Part shown: in pieces, positions 8,926 to 19,200 of the stretch
Layout of the letters: every line of letters begins with the position of its first letter
Numbering within the stretch: position 1 is the first letter of the stretch
Assembly: GCF_016811075.1 (NCBI RefSeq)
Contig: NZ_JAFBGL010000005.1
Coordinates: 62,001 to 126,000 of the forward strand
Reading direction: 5' to 3'
Length of the DNA: 64,000 bases
Source: Oceaniferula flava
GTDB taxonomy: Bacteria > Verrucomicrobiota > Verrucomicrobiia > Verrucomicrobiales > Akkermansiaceae
The notes under the pieces: model-generated
The model's input: only the letters and a program-made list of their open reading frames with translations
Told to the model about the DNA's origin: nothing
The model's database searches: none
Made by a program: the position numbers and the translations under genes

Positions 8926-11900
8926 TCCGTTGGTTATTATTGCCTAGGTGACATGCGATCTCCATGCCCCATGTAGGTTCTAGGTTGGGGATGATTAGCG
9001 TCGCTTGATTGCCTGAGATCATCGTCTTAGTCACTTCCAATTCACGCTCATCGTAGTGTTTCGATCCATATTTAGCGGTGCGTTTGAGATTCCAAACCTT
9101 CACTTGGAAACTGGTCTCTTCGGGGAGTGGATCACTAAAGGTGATGGTGTATTTACCTTTTGATGCGTTAGTTTTGATTGGCATGTAGCTGGGTTTTCCT
9201 GTTGCTCGGATACGACAGAATGATCCGTCGCTCTGCTGATTACCGGCCCAGGCGAACATGCCGGCTGCGTAGAGCTGCTTGTTTACAGGATGAAAGCGGC
9301 CACGGTGCAAGCCTGAGGGGGATGCCTCGATGGGGAGAGCACACATCCCCCCCTGGGCCTGACCGTTCAGGACTTCATGGGGGACGGTGTAAACTTTGCC
9401 GTAGCCATAACTCAGATTGAGAAGTGTGCCGTTGATAGCCCCCCATGCTGCATCCTCCGGTACCCAGAGGAGTTCGGCAGGTGAGCGGTCAAAGGCATTC
9501 GTGACCCATGCTAGAGGTTGTTCCATCGACTCATCAGAGCTGTCTGTGACGTCGTGATAGCCAAACATATTACCGTAAAAACCACCTTCGTTGACATAGT
9601 TAATACGGTTCTTAGGGTTCCAGTGGCCTTCTTGATCGGTAACGACCCAAGTGCCGTCTGGGTTGACACACACTCCGTTAGCTGCGCGGAATCCCGTTGC
9701 TACGATATCGGTTGTGGATCCATCTGCGCTCACTCTCAATAGGGTGCCATGGTGGGGGACTACGGCGTTCTTACCGTGGCGGGCTGACTTTGCGTAGTAG
9801 AAATTGCCTTTTGCATCGGTTTGCAGTCCCATGGCAAATTCATGAAAGTGTTCGGTAACTTGATGATCGTTATTAAATGCTTCGACGTAATCGATTTCGT
9901 CATCTCCATTGAGGTCATGCAGGCGTGCAATCTGATCTCGGCAAGTGACGTAGATGGTGTTATCAACAATCTTGAGACCGAGTGGTTGAAACAGGCCTGT
10001 GCAAATGCGTCGCCATCTGAGTTCTTTGAAGTTACCGTTCATACCGTCGACTAGCCAAACGTCACCTAGCCAAGTGCAGACAGCGGCCCGGTTCGGATCG
10101 TTGTCAAAGAAATCAAATCCACCGAGTCGCATCCAAGAGTGCCATGGGTTATCAGATTTGTTAGGGATTGTAATTATGTCATAGGCGAAGGGAGCTTCGT
10201 CATTGCCTAGTGTTCCGGCCGTGATCACCGGTTTGGGGTAGTTCGGTGGGCCTCCATGGGTGAGTGCTGAGAGGTCGGCAGGTTGGGAAAGTAATTTGCT
10301 AAGGTCATAAGCTTCTTTGTTGGCAAAACCAATTATGACTTTGGCTGGAGTGGTGGCAGCTGGGATGTGAAGGTAGACTCCGTCTTTTCTTCGCTCGAGA
10401 GAAATGCCTGGCGAACCTTTCAGTGCTACGGAAAATCCATTTTCAGGTGGGGAAATTCGGCTGAGAAGGTCGTGATTGGAGGCAGCTATGTTCAACGTTC
10501 TGGTAAATACTTTCTGGTTTTTATCAGAAAGAAGGCCGGGGAGTTCGAGGATCTTGGTGTTGCCAATTTGATAGTGGATGATGGTTTGTTGACCGAATCT
10601 GTAGCGACCTAGATAGCGCACCCAATCCTTAGGTAGGGGGCCGTAACGGCGACCGTCACGCCCAACAATGCGTGTATCCTTCCATGTGTGTTTGATTGGG
10701 TGTTGCCATGCGGGCATGTCTGGGTTTGTAAATAAGGCTGTGCCAGCGATACTGGAATGGGTGCCGTGGCTGCCGTCAAAGGCGATGCCTCGCCAATCGA
10801 TAAATTCCCCGGAATATGCGGTGGCGACGCGCATGGTGTCCGTGTCATAGATCATCCAATCTGAGCCCTTAGAAATACCGCCTTTGCCTTGATTGAGGCG
10901 AATGTTGATTCCTTTCTGAGCGATATTTCTATCCTTGCTGGCGGCTCCTGGATTGATTTGGAAAGTCCAATTGAGCACTGGACCGAAATCCATTAACTTG
11001 TAGGGTTTGTCTTGTCGCTTCCGTCTCGGAGTTGTTGCTATTCCGGGGAGATTGAGGGACTGAGGTAGGCTGTTGTAGTAGGCCTCGGAAGGTTCAAAAT
11101 ACTGACTTTTATTAAAGGGGTTGATGAAAGTTTCTCGGATGTAGTGGATCACGGCGTACTTTTGCGCGGCATCAAACTGTCTCTGCGGCACCATCATGCC
11201 GTAGCCTTTATCTAAGGTTTGGAACATTCGGTAAGGGTCACTGCCGTTTTTAAAGGGGGATTCATGAAATTTAAGGGCAGTGGGCATACTGCCTTCTTGG
11301 TGTTGATCTCCGTGGCAAGTGATACAGTGGCTGTTATAGATGGCCTTTCCTTCATCGAGAGCTTTCTTATTCCAAGCTCGGATGAGTTTAGCGTGTTTAG
11401 TGGTTTCAAGTGGCTGAACCCAAGATGTTTTGAGTTTGAAATTTTGACCTGTAATGAGAGTGAGTTGGACTGGTGAACCTATCTGTCCCTGTCCGTTAAA
11501 AGTTTCAATGTGCTCGGTTGCCGACCAGTTCAAATCTGGAGTATTAAGAGTGGTGACTTCATTTTCTACTAAGGAGGTGAATTCGGCCCCCTCAAGGGAG
11601 CGAGCCCAGTAGCGGAGTGTGGAAACGGTAACTTTGTTCAATGAATTGATCAAATTGGTGTCTCCTCGACCGATCCTGAACACATGCTTCGCTACATCTC
11701 GAGAATGTAATTTTTGTTCTTTTCCTATGGGTTGACCGTCGATGAAGATGTTGATCAAACCATCGTGAGAACGTAAGACTACCCAGTGGGTTTTACCGTC
11801 GGTGACGAGAGGGCCACGGAGTGTGCCTACGCCACCAACATTATAAGTGAGCCGTTTATTTTTTACGAAGAGGGCTTTGCTTCCTTGGCTCCCGATCCCC

Positions 11901-12361
11901 TCGTGGGAGCATTTAGAGAAAATAGTGCCATCACCATTTGTCTTGAATGAAGCTGCAATGGTAAAATTTTGATCCATGCGCAAGGTCTTGTCGACTGACG
12001 AGGATGTCTGCTTGCTGCTTGGAATTACCTTGTTTGCGTGTAAAGCTTTGCCATCGATCCATGTGCTGATTTGCATAGGGCTCGTCCCGTTTTGCTGGTA
12101 CACTAGTTCGATGGTGTGGGCACCACTGGGAAGAGGGAGCTTGAATCCCTTAGTGAGGGACAATTCAGATTGTTTATCCGATTGATATTCCAGATGCAAG
12201 CGGAAGTTGGAGAGCTTGCGCGAGAGGAATGTATTTTCGAAAACAGGGAACTGGGTCTGAGCCACCGTCTTGGCTGGAACTATAGGAACTTGACCGATGG
12301 CGCTTGGTGCGACGTAGGCAAGAACGATGATTGACGTTGTTAGAGCTTTGATGATGGGCAT
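8894..12361 (-). CDS. Secreted DUF6797 protein with LamG-like, cytochrome c and sorbosone-dehydrogenase-like domains
   Basis: 1155 residues from the ATG at 12361, chosen because it gives a signal peptide (MPIIKALTTSIIVLAYVAPS, then AIGQ); the frame is open up to 12451. Order: a LamG-like domain (about 125-225), a c-type cytochrome with heme motif CITCH (about 343-347), a DUF6797 region (about 440-720, with WMIYDTDTM and GTHSSIAGTALF), and a beta-propeller resembling L-sorbosone/glucose dehydrogenases (about 750-1090). Exported PVC-group fusions of this type are thought to oxidise sugars or sugar derivatives and pass electrons to the attached heme; the substrate is unknown. It follows the 12405-15332 gene by 43 bases on the same strand, so the two are almost certainly one operon. 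Confidence 0.75.
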   Translation of the reverse strand: MPIIKALTTSIIVLAYVAPSAIGQVPIVPAKTVAQTQFPVFENTFLSRKLSNFRLHLEYQSDKQSELSLTKGFKLPLPSGAHTIELVYQQNGTSPMQISTWIDGKALHANKVIPSSKQTSSSVDKTLRMDQNFTIAASFKTNGDGTIFSKCSHEGIGSQGSKALFVKNKRLTYNVGGVGTLRGPLVTDGKTHWVVLRSHDGLINIFIDGQPIGKEQKLHSRDVAKHVFRIGRGDTNLINSLNKVTVSTLRYWARSLEGAEFTSLVENEVTTLNTPDLNWSATEHIETFNGQGQIGSPVQLTLITGQNFKLKTSWVQPLETTKHAKLIRAWNKKALDEGKAIYNSHCITCHGDQHQEGSMPTALKFHESPFKNGSDPYRMFQTLDKGYGMMVPQRQFDAAQKYAVIHYIRETFINPFNKSQYFEPSEAYYNSLPQSLNLPGIATTPRRKRQDKPYKLMDFGPVLNWTFQINPGAASKDRNIAQKGINIRLNQGKGGISKGSDWMIYDTDTMRVATAYSGEFIDWRGIAFDGSHGTHSSIAGTALFTNPDMPAWQHPIKHTWKDTRIVGRDGRRYGPLPKDWVRYLGRYRFGQQTIIHYQIGNTKILELPGLLSDKNQKVFTRTLNIAASNHDLLSRISPPENGFSVALKGSPGISLERRKDGVYLHIPAATTPAKVIIGFANKEAYDLSKLLSQPADLSALTHGGPPNYPKPVITAGTLGNDEAPFAYDIITIPNKSDNPWHSWMRLGGFDFFDNDPNRAAVCTWLGDVWLVDGMNGNFKELRWRRICTGLFQPLGLKIVDNTIYVTCRDQIARLHDLNGDDEIDYVEAFNNDHQVTEHFHEFAMGLQTDAKGNFYYAKSARHGKNAVVPHHGTLLRVSADGSTTDIVATGFRAANGVCVNPDGTWVVTDQEGHWNPKNRINYVNEGGFYGNMFGYHDVTDSSDESMEQPLAWVTNAFDRSPAELLWVPEDAAWGAINGTLLNLSYGYGKVYTVPHEVLNGQAQGGMCALPIEASPSGLHRGRFHPVNKQLYAAGMFAWAGNQQSDGSFCRIRATGKPSYMPIKTNASKGKYTITFSDPLPEETSFQVKVWNLKRTAKYGSKHYDERELEVTKTMISGNQATLIIPNLEPTWGMEIACHLGNNNQRIIHASIHELP

Positions 12362-12404
12362 GAACGTTCGCGTAGTGGTGTTTAAAAGGGGGTGTGATTT
12401 TGAT

Positions 12405-15332
12405 TCAGGGGTAAACCTTGAGTAGCTCTTCTGAGGTGAAGGCTGTCTCACGGTTTTGTAAAACTTTACGCACTTTAGAAACGACTTTAGGGCTGACCTC
12501 GTTTTTACGATTATTCCACGCGTAGCGTATAAAAGTAGCTACGTCAGCGAGGTCAACATCGGTGATATCAGGTGCGTCCTTCAACCCTGGCATTGCAGCG
12601 GCAGGGGCGTATTGTTTCCCATTAACAGTGATGGGGCCTGTCATACCATGTAGTAAGATCGCTGCTAGCCTTTCCGGCGAACCAGTTACCCATTCTGATT
12701 TTACCAAGGGCGGACCAAGTTGTGTGAGTCCCTTCCCATCGGCTCCATGGCAGGCCATGCAATTGGCGACGTAAAACTTTTCACCTCGAAGATAGGTTTC
12801 TCGGTGTTTTTTGTTAGAAGGTGTTTTGAATTTCGCTGCTGTAGTTTTTGGCGTAAGAGTATGCTTGAGGTATTTGTTGAACCGAGTGTCATCGAAATCA
12901 TCGCCTAGTAGAGCGATGAACTCTTGCTCTCTCCCAGCAAGTCCACTAAGCGTAGCTTCTCGAAAGTAGGGAGTATTGATATTTTCTATGAGCACCTTCT
13001 TGAGTAGCGTGAGTGCCTGTGGTGAGGGGATTCGTCCCAAGCTAGCGGCAAGTTGTCTTTTTACAACTAAGCTGGAGCTCCTAGCCAACTGCGTGAATGT
13101 AGGGAGTAGATTTTTTAATTCAGTTGCGGGAAGTAATGTGCTGAGACGGACTGCTGATTCTAATACATAAGGGTCATCTGATTTTAAAGCACCTTCAATG
13201 GCAGCACTGTTGATAGCTCCTAGACCTTCAAGTGTCCACAGTGCATGAATTTGGCCAAGGGGTTTGCTTGAATCACATGCTAGCGAGTTTAGTGCAGGAA
13301 CGACTGAGAGATCCCCGGTGTCGATAATCAACTGTTGGGCTGTATCACGCCACCAGCCGTTAGAATGATTGAGATGTGGAACGTGATCAGAGGCTTTTTT
13401 TGCCAATAATTTGGGCATCGGGCCTCTGGAGGTGTGGCGGTATTCGATACGATAAATTCTGCCGAGACGAGGGTGGCTTTCGAGTCCCTGGTGCTGGATG
13501 TATTCACGTAAATATTTGGTGAGATAGTGTTTGTGCTGGATGATGCCGTGATACATGTCTGTGATGTAGAGGGTTCCGTCGGGCGCATTGAAAAGGTTTA
13601 CCGGACGAAAGCGCTCATCGGTGGAAGCTAGGAATTCCTGTTCGCCGAAAAGATGTTCGCCTGACAGCAAGCCGTCTTCTCGGTTGACATGAACCATGCG
13701 TACAAGGTTAGCGACAGGCTCACAGAAAAGCGCTGTGTTCCGATATTTTGGTGGGAACTGATCACCTCGGTAAGCCATTGCTCCTGCCGCGCCAGTGGCG
13801 GCTTTTAAATGTCCGTTTGCGTCCAGGTCACCTTCCCCCCCACGGTTTGCTCCCAGAGTAATGCGGGCTGGGTAAAGTTTATCGCGGAAAGAAAGATAGG
13901 TGGCGTTTCCATGTTCAAGAAGGAAATTAGGGTTACGACTTAGGGTGTTCGGTAGCAATTGATCTGCCTTAATACCGAACCAGTTCCCATTGTAATAGAG
14001 GCGCCCATAGTTGTCCTGATTCATACCCCACTGGCCTCGGAAAAAGGTTTTTTGTTTGATCCACTTTCCGTTGACTTCTCTGTAGCGGGTATCGGATTTT
14101 GCGCTGTAAATCCAGTTGTCGAGGGCTCGAAAGAGACCGTTGGCGCGATGTTCTACGTTACCATCTTGCGTGTAATCTTCATCAATGACTGTCATCTTGC
14201 CGGCCTTGTCGTTAACGTTTTCAACAAAGTAGAGCTTCTCGTGCCCACCATAGATGATACCGTTTTTATAGAGAGCAATCGCTCTAGGCTGATTTAAATT
14301 GTCGAGGAAAACACTGGTTTTGTCATAAAACCCGTCATCGTTAGTATCCTCGTGAATGGAGATTCTACCAATGGGTTCATCTTCACCCGTCCCATTGCTA
14401 TCGGGCATATAGGCACGCATTTCCACGACCCACATACGCCCGTTTCCATCGAATCGAACAGCTAAAGGATTTTGGACCTGGGGTTCGTGTACGACCGTGC
14501 TTATTTTAAAGTCTTTATGTAAGCGGAAACTTGAGAGAGCTTCTTGCGGGCTAAGTGCTGGTGCTGGCGGAGCTTGATCAAAAGGAACCACATAGGTATA
14601 TCCTTTCTTTTTCTCTGTTGAGGGTGCTTTTTCTACAGGGTTGAGTTTGAGGCGTTGGATCCAGACATTACGGAATCGGACAGGGTTGTGATGACCTTGT
14701 AGTTTGATAGGTCGTGCTTCAGGTCCTTCTTTTCTGCCTGCACCTGTTTTGTTTAAAAGTGCATAATCGTCATGAATGAGTTTTCCGTTATGTATCACCG
14801 TGATCCGGGCGTTCTCAGTTTTCTTGTTACCTTTGAAGCGTGCTGCGCGAAATACAATGTCATAGCTTTGCCACTCACCGGCGGGTTTGCTCGCTAAATG
14901 ATCCGGTTTCTTCTGGCGATAAATGCTGCCAGCGTAACTGGGTTTGTAATCTTCGGGAGCAATCCCGTGGGAGTTGAGAATTTGAAGTTCGTAACGTTGT
15001 TGAATATAGATGCCTGAATTTCCGTTGGCTTCGGCAGAGACTCCTTGTACGTTATTGACATTAAACTCTACGTGCATACGAAAATCCTGATAAGACTCTT
15101 GAGTTATCATGCTGTCCCATTTTGGAGAAGCTGTGAGAACTCCATCCCTGAAAACCCATTGGCATTTTGCTTTTGATTCGGGTATGAGCCTGTGACCGGA
15201 TTTCCCGACCAGTTGGATAGCATCTGCAGGGCGTTTGAAGTCGATGAGGCCTCGCGTTGTAACAGCATTGGGTTCGGCTGCTGAGGTTAGAATAGGGACT
15301 GCGAAAAAGAGGGGTAATAGGCGAGATGACAT
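12405..15332 (-). CDS. Secreted DUF1080 (3-keto-disaccharide hydrolase-like) + PVC-type dehydrogenase + cytochrome c fusion
   Basis: 975 residues with signal peptide MSSRLLPLFFAVPILTSAA. Residues about 27-232 form a DUF1080 domain, the family that includes 3-keto-disaccharide hydrolases and lyases. Residues about 265-640 resemble the PVC-type membrane-bound dehydrogenase domain (TIGR02604-like NHL propeller). Then come HEAT-like helices (about 660-820) and a C-terminal cytochrome c with CMACH near residues 857-861 and a distal Met-rich segment (AAAMPG). Inference: one exported polypeptide combines cleavage of a keto-sugar with oxidation and electron transfer. It is the first gene of a minus-strand pair with the DUF6797 gene. 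No transporter or sugar regulator is adjacent. Confidence 0.8.
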   Translation of the reverse strand: MSSRLLPLFFAVPILTSAAEPNAVTTRGLIDFKRPADAIQLVGKSGHRLIPESKAKCQWVFRDGVLTASPKWDSMITQESYQDFRMHVEFNVNNVQGVSAEANGNSGIYIQQRYELQILNSHGIAPEDYKPSYAGSIYRQKKPDHLASKPAGEWQSYDIVFRAARFKGNKKTENARITVIHNGKLIHDDYALLNKTGAGRKEGPEARPIKLQGHHNPVRFRNVWIQRLKLNPVEKAPSTEKKKGYTYVVPFDQAPPAPALSPQEALSSFRLHKDFKISTVVHEPQVQNPLAVRFDGNGRMWVVEMRAYMPDSNGTGEDEPIGRISIHEDTNDDGFYDKTSVFLDNLNQPRAIALYKNGIIYGGHEKLYFVENVNDKAGKMTVIDEDYTQDGNVEHRANGLFRALDNWIYSAKSDTRYREVNGKWIKQKTFFRGQWGMNQDNYGRLYYNGNWFGIKADQLLPNTLSRNPNFLLEHGNATYLSFRDKLYPARITLGANRGGEGDLDANGHLKAATGAAGAMAYRGDQFPPKYRNTALFCEPVANLVRMVHVNREDGLLSGEHLFGEQEFLASTDERFRPVNLFNAPDGTLYITDMYHGIIQHKHYLTKYLREYIQHQGLESHPRLGRIYRIEYRHTSRGPMPKLLAKKASDHVPHLNHSNGWWRDTAQQLIIDTGDLSVVPALNSLACDSSKPLGQIHALWTLEGLGAINSAAIEGALKSDDPYVLESAVRLSTLLPATELKNLLPTFTQLARSSSLVVKRQLAASLGRIPSPQALTLLKKVLIENINTPYFREATLSGLAGREQEFIALLGDDFDDTRFNKYLKHTLTPKTTAAKFKTPSNKKHRETYLRGEKFYVANCMACHGADGKGLTQLGPPLVKSEWVTGSPERLAAILLHGMTGPITVNGKQYAPAAAMPGLKDAPDITDVDLADVATFIRYAWNNRKNEVSPKVVSKVRKVLQNRETAFTSEELLKVYP

Positions 15333-15518
15333 AATTTTATCTAACTAATATAAAAGAGGGAGAATGGTAAGATGACCCTGAGCGTAAGGACTTAAACCTT
15401 GAAGCACGGCAGGCGTGATCTTAAATAGTGGTCTCTGCAGAGCGTTGGGCGAGCTGTAATGTACTGTTAACTACCCGAGCTGCTGCTGCTCATGGTCTCA
15501 TAACCTCTGTGAGTTTGA

Positions 15519-16217
15519 TTACTGCACATAGTCTCTGATGGTGTGGAGTCTTAGACGGCTCGTGCGTGGATCGTGATAGAAGAAAACCATACTACGTGCC
15601 CGTTCATTGAATCGCCAGGTGGAGGTGAAAAATGGTTGAACTTCCTCATTTCTCCGGAAGTAAATTTTAGCATAGCAGTAATGACGATCGTCTTTAGTTT
15701 TGGTGGGCTTAGGAGCGAGTATGAAATGACTGTTAGGTCTGAGTGCAAATTTACCAGTGCCGATGCTTCCAGCAATGTCGACACTAGTCGCGTTCATTAG
15801 AAAATATTTACCACCTCCAAAATTGTCCGTATTGTTGTCTATGGTGATTAGTTCTAGGCCGTCGTCATTGCTTTGGCCTTTCCGAATGACGATGATCAGT
15901 TGTTTGGTTGAGCTAATCGCGGAAGATTGGCCATAAACATCAAATGTTTTTTTACCTTCAGTATTTACGATATTTTTTCCCAGAATCCATTTATTAGATC
16001 GAGGAACTTTGTAGACTTTAGAAATACTATTCGTTGGTAATTCGACAGGCATAGTTTTACCTTGACCGATTACTAACTCAACAGGTTTGGCGTCACGTAA
16101 TTTAGGAAAAGAAACAAACTGTAGTTGGATTACATCATCGCAGAAAGCTGTTTGCACGGGAAATATGCTAGCAGTTATAGCAAGTGTAAAAAGATAGGCT
16201 ATACGTGTTGGTATCAT
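15519..16217 (-). CDS. Small secreted protein next to Verru_Chthon cassette A
   Basis: 232 residues with an N-terminal signal peptide (IAYLFTLAITASIFPVQTAFC, cleavage probably just after). The mature part is beta-rich, without recognised catalytic motif. It starts 41 bases after the stop of the pilin-like Verru_Chthon A gene and is on the same strand, so co-transcription is likely. I do not recognise a named family; similar small exported proteins beside cassette A genes occur in Verrucomicrobia. A role in the same surface or secretion structure is inferred from position only. Confidence 0.65.
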   Translation of the reverse strand: MIPTRIAYLFTLAITASIFPVQTAFCDDVIQLQFVSFPKLRDAKPVELVIGQGKTMPVELPTNSISKVYKVPRSNKWILGKNIVNTEGKKTFDVYGQSSAISSTKQLIIVIRKGQSNDDGLELITIDNNTDNFGGGKYFLMNATSVDIAGSIGTGKFALRPNSHFILAPKPTKTKDDRHYCYAKIYFRRNEEVQPFFTSTWRFNERARSMVFFYHDPRTSRLRLHTIRDYVQ

Positions 16218-16258
16218 GGTGTCAGAGAGTTTAGTTTTGTTGCAAATAGCAATCAGGA

Positions 16259-19200
16259 TTATACTTCGTTAGAATCAAGCCAACGAAATTGAATGATTCT
16301 GAACTTTCGTCCAAATTGTTGATTAGTAGGAGATGTTAATAGTTGATGTTTGAGATGATTATTGTCACTGGAGTCGATGTAATCTGGAGTACGCTGTAGG
16401 ACGGCCTCGCACCACGCGCGAGCTAGCACGTTACCGTTGACGTCCAGGCTGTCACCGTAAGCTCGTATGACAAAAGTATCACCTCGTGGTGTTAGAATTG
16501 AGCCAAGATGGCGTAAAATATCCGCTTGGTCGACGTATGGAGTGCTCCCGTAGGCGGCAGGTCCTTTTAAAGCATTAGCAAATTCGACCTCGGTTTCAAG
16601 GTTCACGGTGGATCCGTTGATTTCTTTAATGAATTCTCCATCAAGTGTCCGGGAATCTGTGCGGAAGGCTTTATTGATAGTTACCTCTGGCGTTTCGTTA
16701 CTGCTGCCGTCTTCATCAATGGCAGCTTGAAGAGCTCCTTTGACTGCAAGCTCCGGGCTGCTCGCATCTAGGCGACGATTGATAAACTCTGAGAGAGAGA
16801 GGAAAGGTCCACGAAGTTTCACTTGTCTAACCATGGCTTTGGCAAGTTGCTCAATTTCCTCATCTGAGAGGCTGCGTGAACTAGACCACTGCTCAAGTGG
16901 AGCATTGTGGTCGCTGCTAAGGCTATTAGAAGGAATTGGTGCGCCATTAGGAAGCATTCCTGGAGTGACTGGAGTTTCATCAGATGTCGTGACTGTCGGA
17001 GAATCGGCATTGGTATCGAGGTGAACGATGGGTTTGTTCCGTAGGCTGGAGAACAGAACTTTCCATGCTTCAACAGAGGTAGAATTGATGTTGAATGGAC
17101 CAGCGACTAACAGGTAGTTCGCAATCTTGTCGGCAAAACCATCACTGAAAAGAGCCAACTCTGCATCAGACGATAGGCTGGCTAGCTCGTCTTCAGTAAG
17201 ATTGAAATTATAAGGACGAAGCCGACGGTTTGGTAGAGGAGTATTTTCAAAGAAGAAGTTATGAGCAACTTCTTGCGCGCTTAGGTCTGTTCCTCTGCCA
17301 TATAGCTCGACGTTTTTAAACTGTGGTGTGATCGATGAGAAAAAGTAATCATCCCATAATGCTTTGTTGGCTAGATAAGAGTGGTCTGCGTAGGGGATGA
17401 CTTGCTCATTGGCACTGATGTCGGCATTGAGTTGGCGCGTGCGAGTGGTGAAGGCCTTGTCGGCTGGGATGTTAGGGTGCGCGTAGGAATTACCGATGGC
17501 TTGTTGGACGTGCGGTGCTAAGCCGCCTTGGCCCGTGGCAGTAACTTGTTGGAAGTCGCCAATGAGGGGGGCACCTGAAAAGGCGTGGTCGGTGTTGCCC
17601 GAGGCGGCGTAAGGTTTCCCCCAGGCTGTCGGGTTCAAAAGCACTGTGTTGTTCGCTAGACTGTAACCTCCCAGATGCGTGCTGCTGAGAGAAGCGATTG
17701 ACATCGGAGGGAGGACAGGAAGGTATTGTTGGACCACGTGTGTGCTGCCAGCTTCTGAGGTATAGCCTCCACCGAAGTAACCGCCACCAGAACCATTGTC
17801 CTGGATGGCTAGCTCAACATCGTTGATACGGTCTAATTGCCACTCCCAACCATAATCGTAGAGTGCTGAGGGAGAGTCCTCGGCAATTTGTGGTGCGGAG
17901 AGAGTGCTGCCGTGTAGAAAGGGGCGCGTCGTGGTGCGTCTTGCCGCCCCTACGCCGCCGATACCTGCATCGTAGAAAGATGCCTCACAGCCAGCCATCA
18001 TGGAAAACAGCATCATGCCACGCACTTCTCCGTTTGTGGTGGCGGCCACGATGTCTGTTCCGGGGATGGCATCGGTTTCTGAGTCGAAAGGGATGACTTC
18101 TCCATTAGGAAATCCTGACAACATGAGTTCGCCATTTTCCTCTAACATGAGGTTGCTCTGCTTACCGTTTCCGCCAAATTTACTGATAAATTGGTAGTTA
18201 CGGTAATGTCCGAACCCATTGACTACATAGTCGGCATCACTCAGCCAGAATTGGAAACCGCTGCCGATAATCTCATTGGCACGAGAGACGGCTCGTGACA
18301 TTGAGTTCCCTGACTCCGGATAGGCAGCAATGGCAATTTTATCGTTTTCGCCAAACACTAAACGATGACCTACATAAGTGTTTGCTACGTCTTTGAATTT
18401 GACGACGTCGGGGGCGTCCGGCACTGCTGAGTTAGAGGCGGTATAAAATCCGTAGGGGTCCCATCCGTTCTCCGCTTGATAGAGGTTTTTGTTGCCAATG
18501 AGAACGGTGCCGTCATTTTTCAGCATGATATTATCGTTTAGGGGGATAGAGAACATTTTGACCTCACCAGGTTGGAAAACTATCGGGTCGTTTTTGGCAA
18601 ACTGGAGCTTGATGATATATGGCTCCAGTGATCTTGCCCGTCCATCACCAGTGGATTCAAAACCTATGGCGTAATTCAAATTTAGATAGTTACTGATGTA
18701 GGTGTTTCCACCAGGTCTGTATTTTTTCCATCTTACTACAAAGGGAGGGAAGCTCATTTTCATGATTTGGGAAGCTTCGGTTCCCATAACGAGTGGTAAG
18801 TTGTTAGGATTCCATAGTGTTATGACAGGCATAACTCCAAGAGACAGTTTGTAGATGTCATCAGCTCTTAATTTCTGACTTGGCTTTCCTGCATTCTCTG
18901 CAGTCGTGTTGATGGTTGTTCGTTCTTCCTCTGTGATTAAACTGGCACCTGTTGCTAGTACGAATTGCGTCTTGATTGGGACAGGGTTTCGGTAGAGCCC
19001 AGTATACTCACGTAGGTATTTGTCTGTGTCGTTAGGGTTTCCATAGTCAGGAACCCGGATTTGAAGCGCGCCAGAGAGCTCCGGTGAGTTATAGGCGACG
19101 CCACCACGACGTCCTGTAACTCCCGTTGAGTCATCTTGGTAGAGTTGGTAGTAGGCACTGAGGTCCTGGATGGGGACTCTATTTTCGTTATCATTACCGA

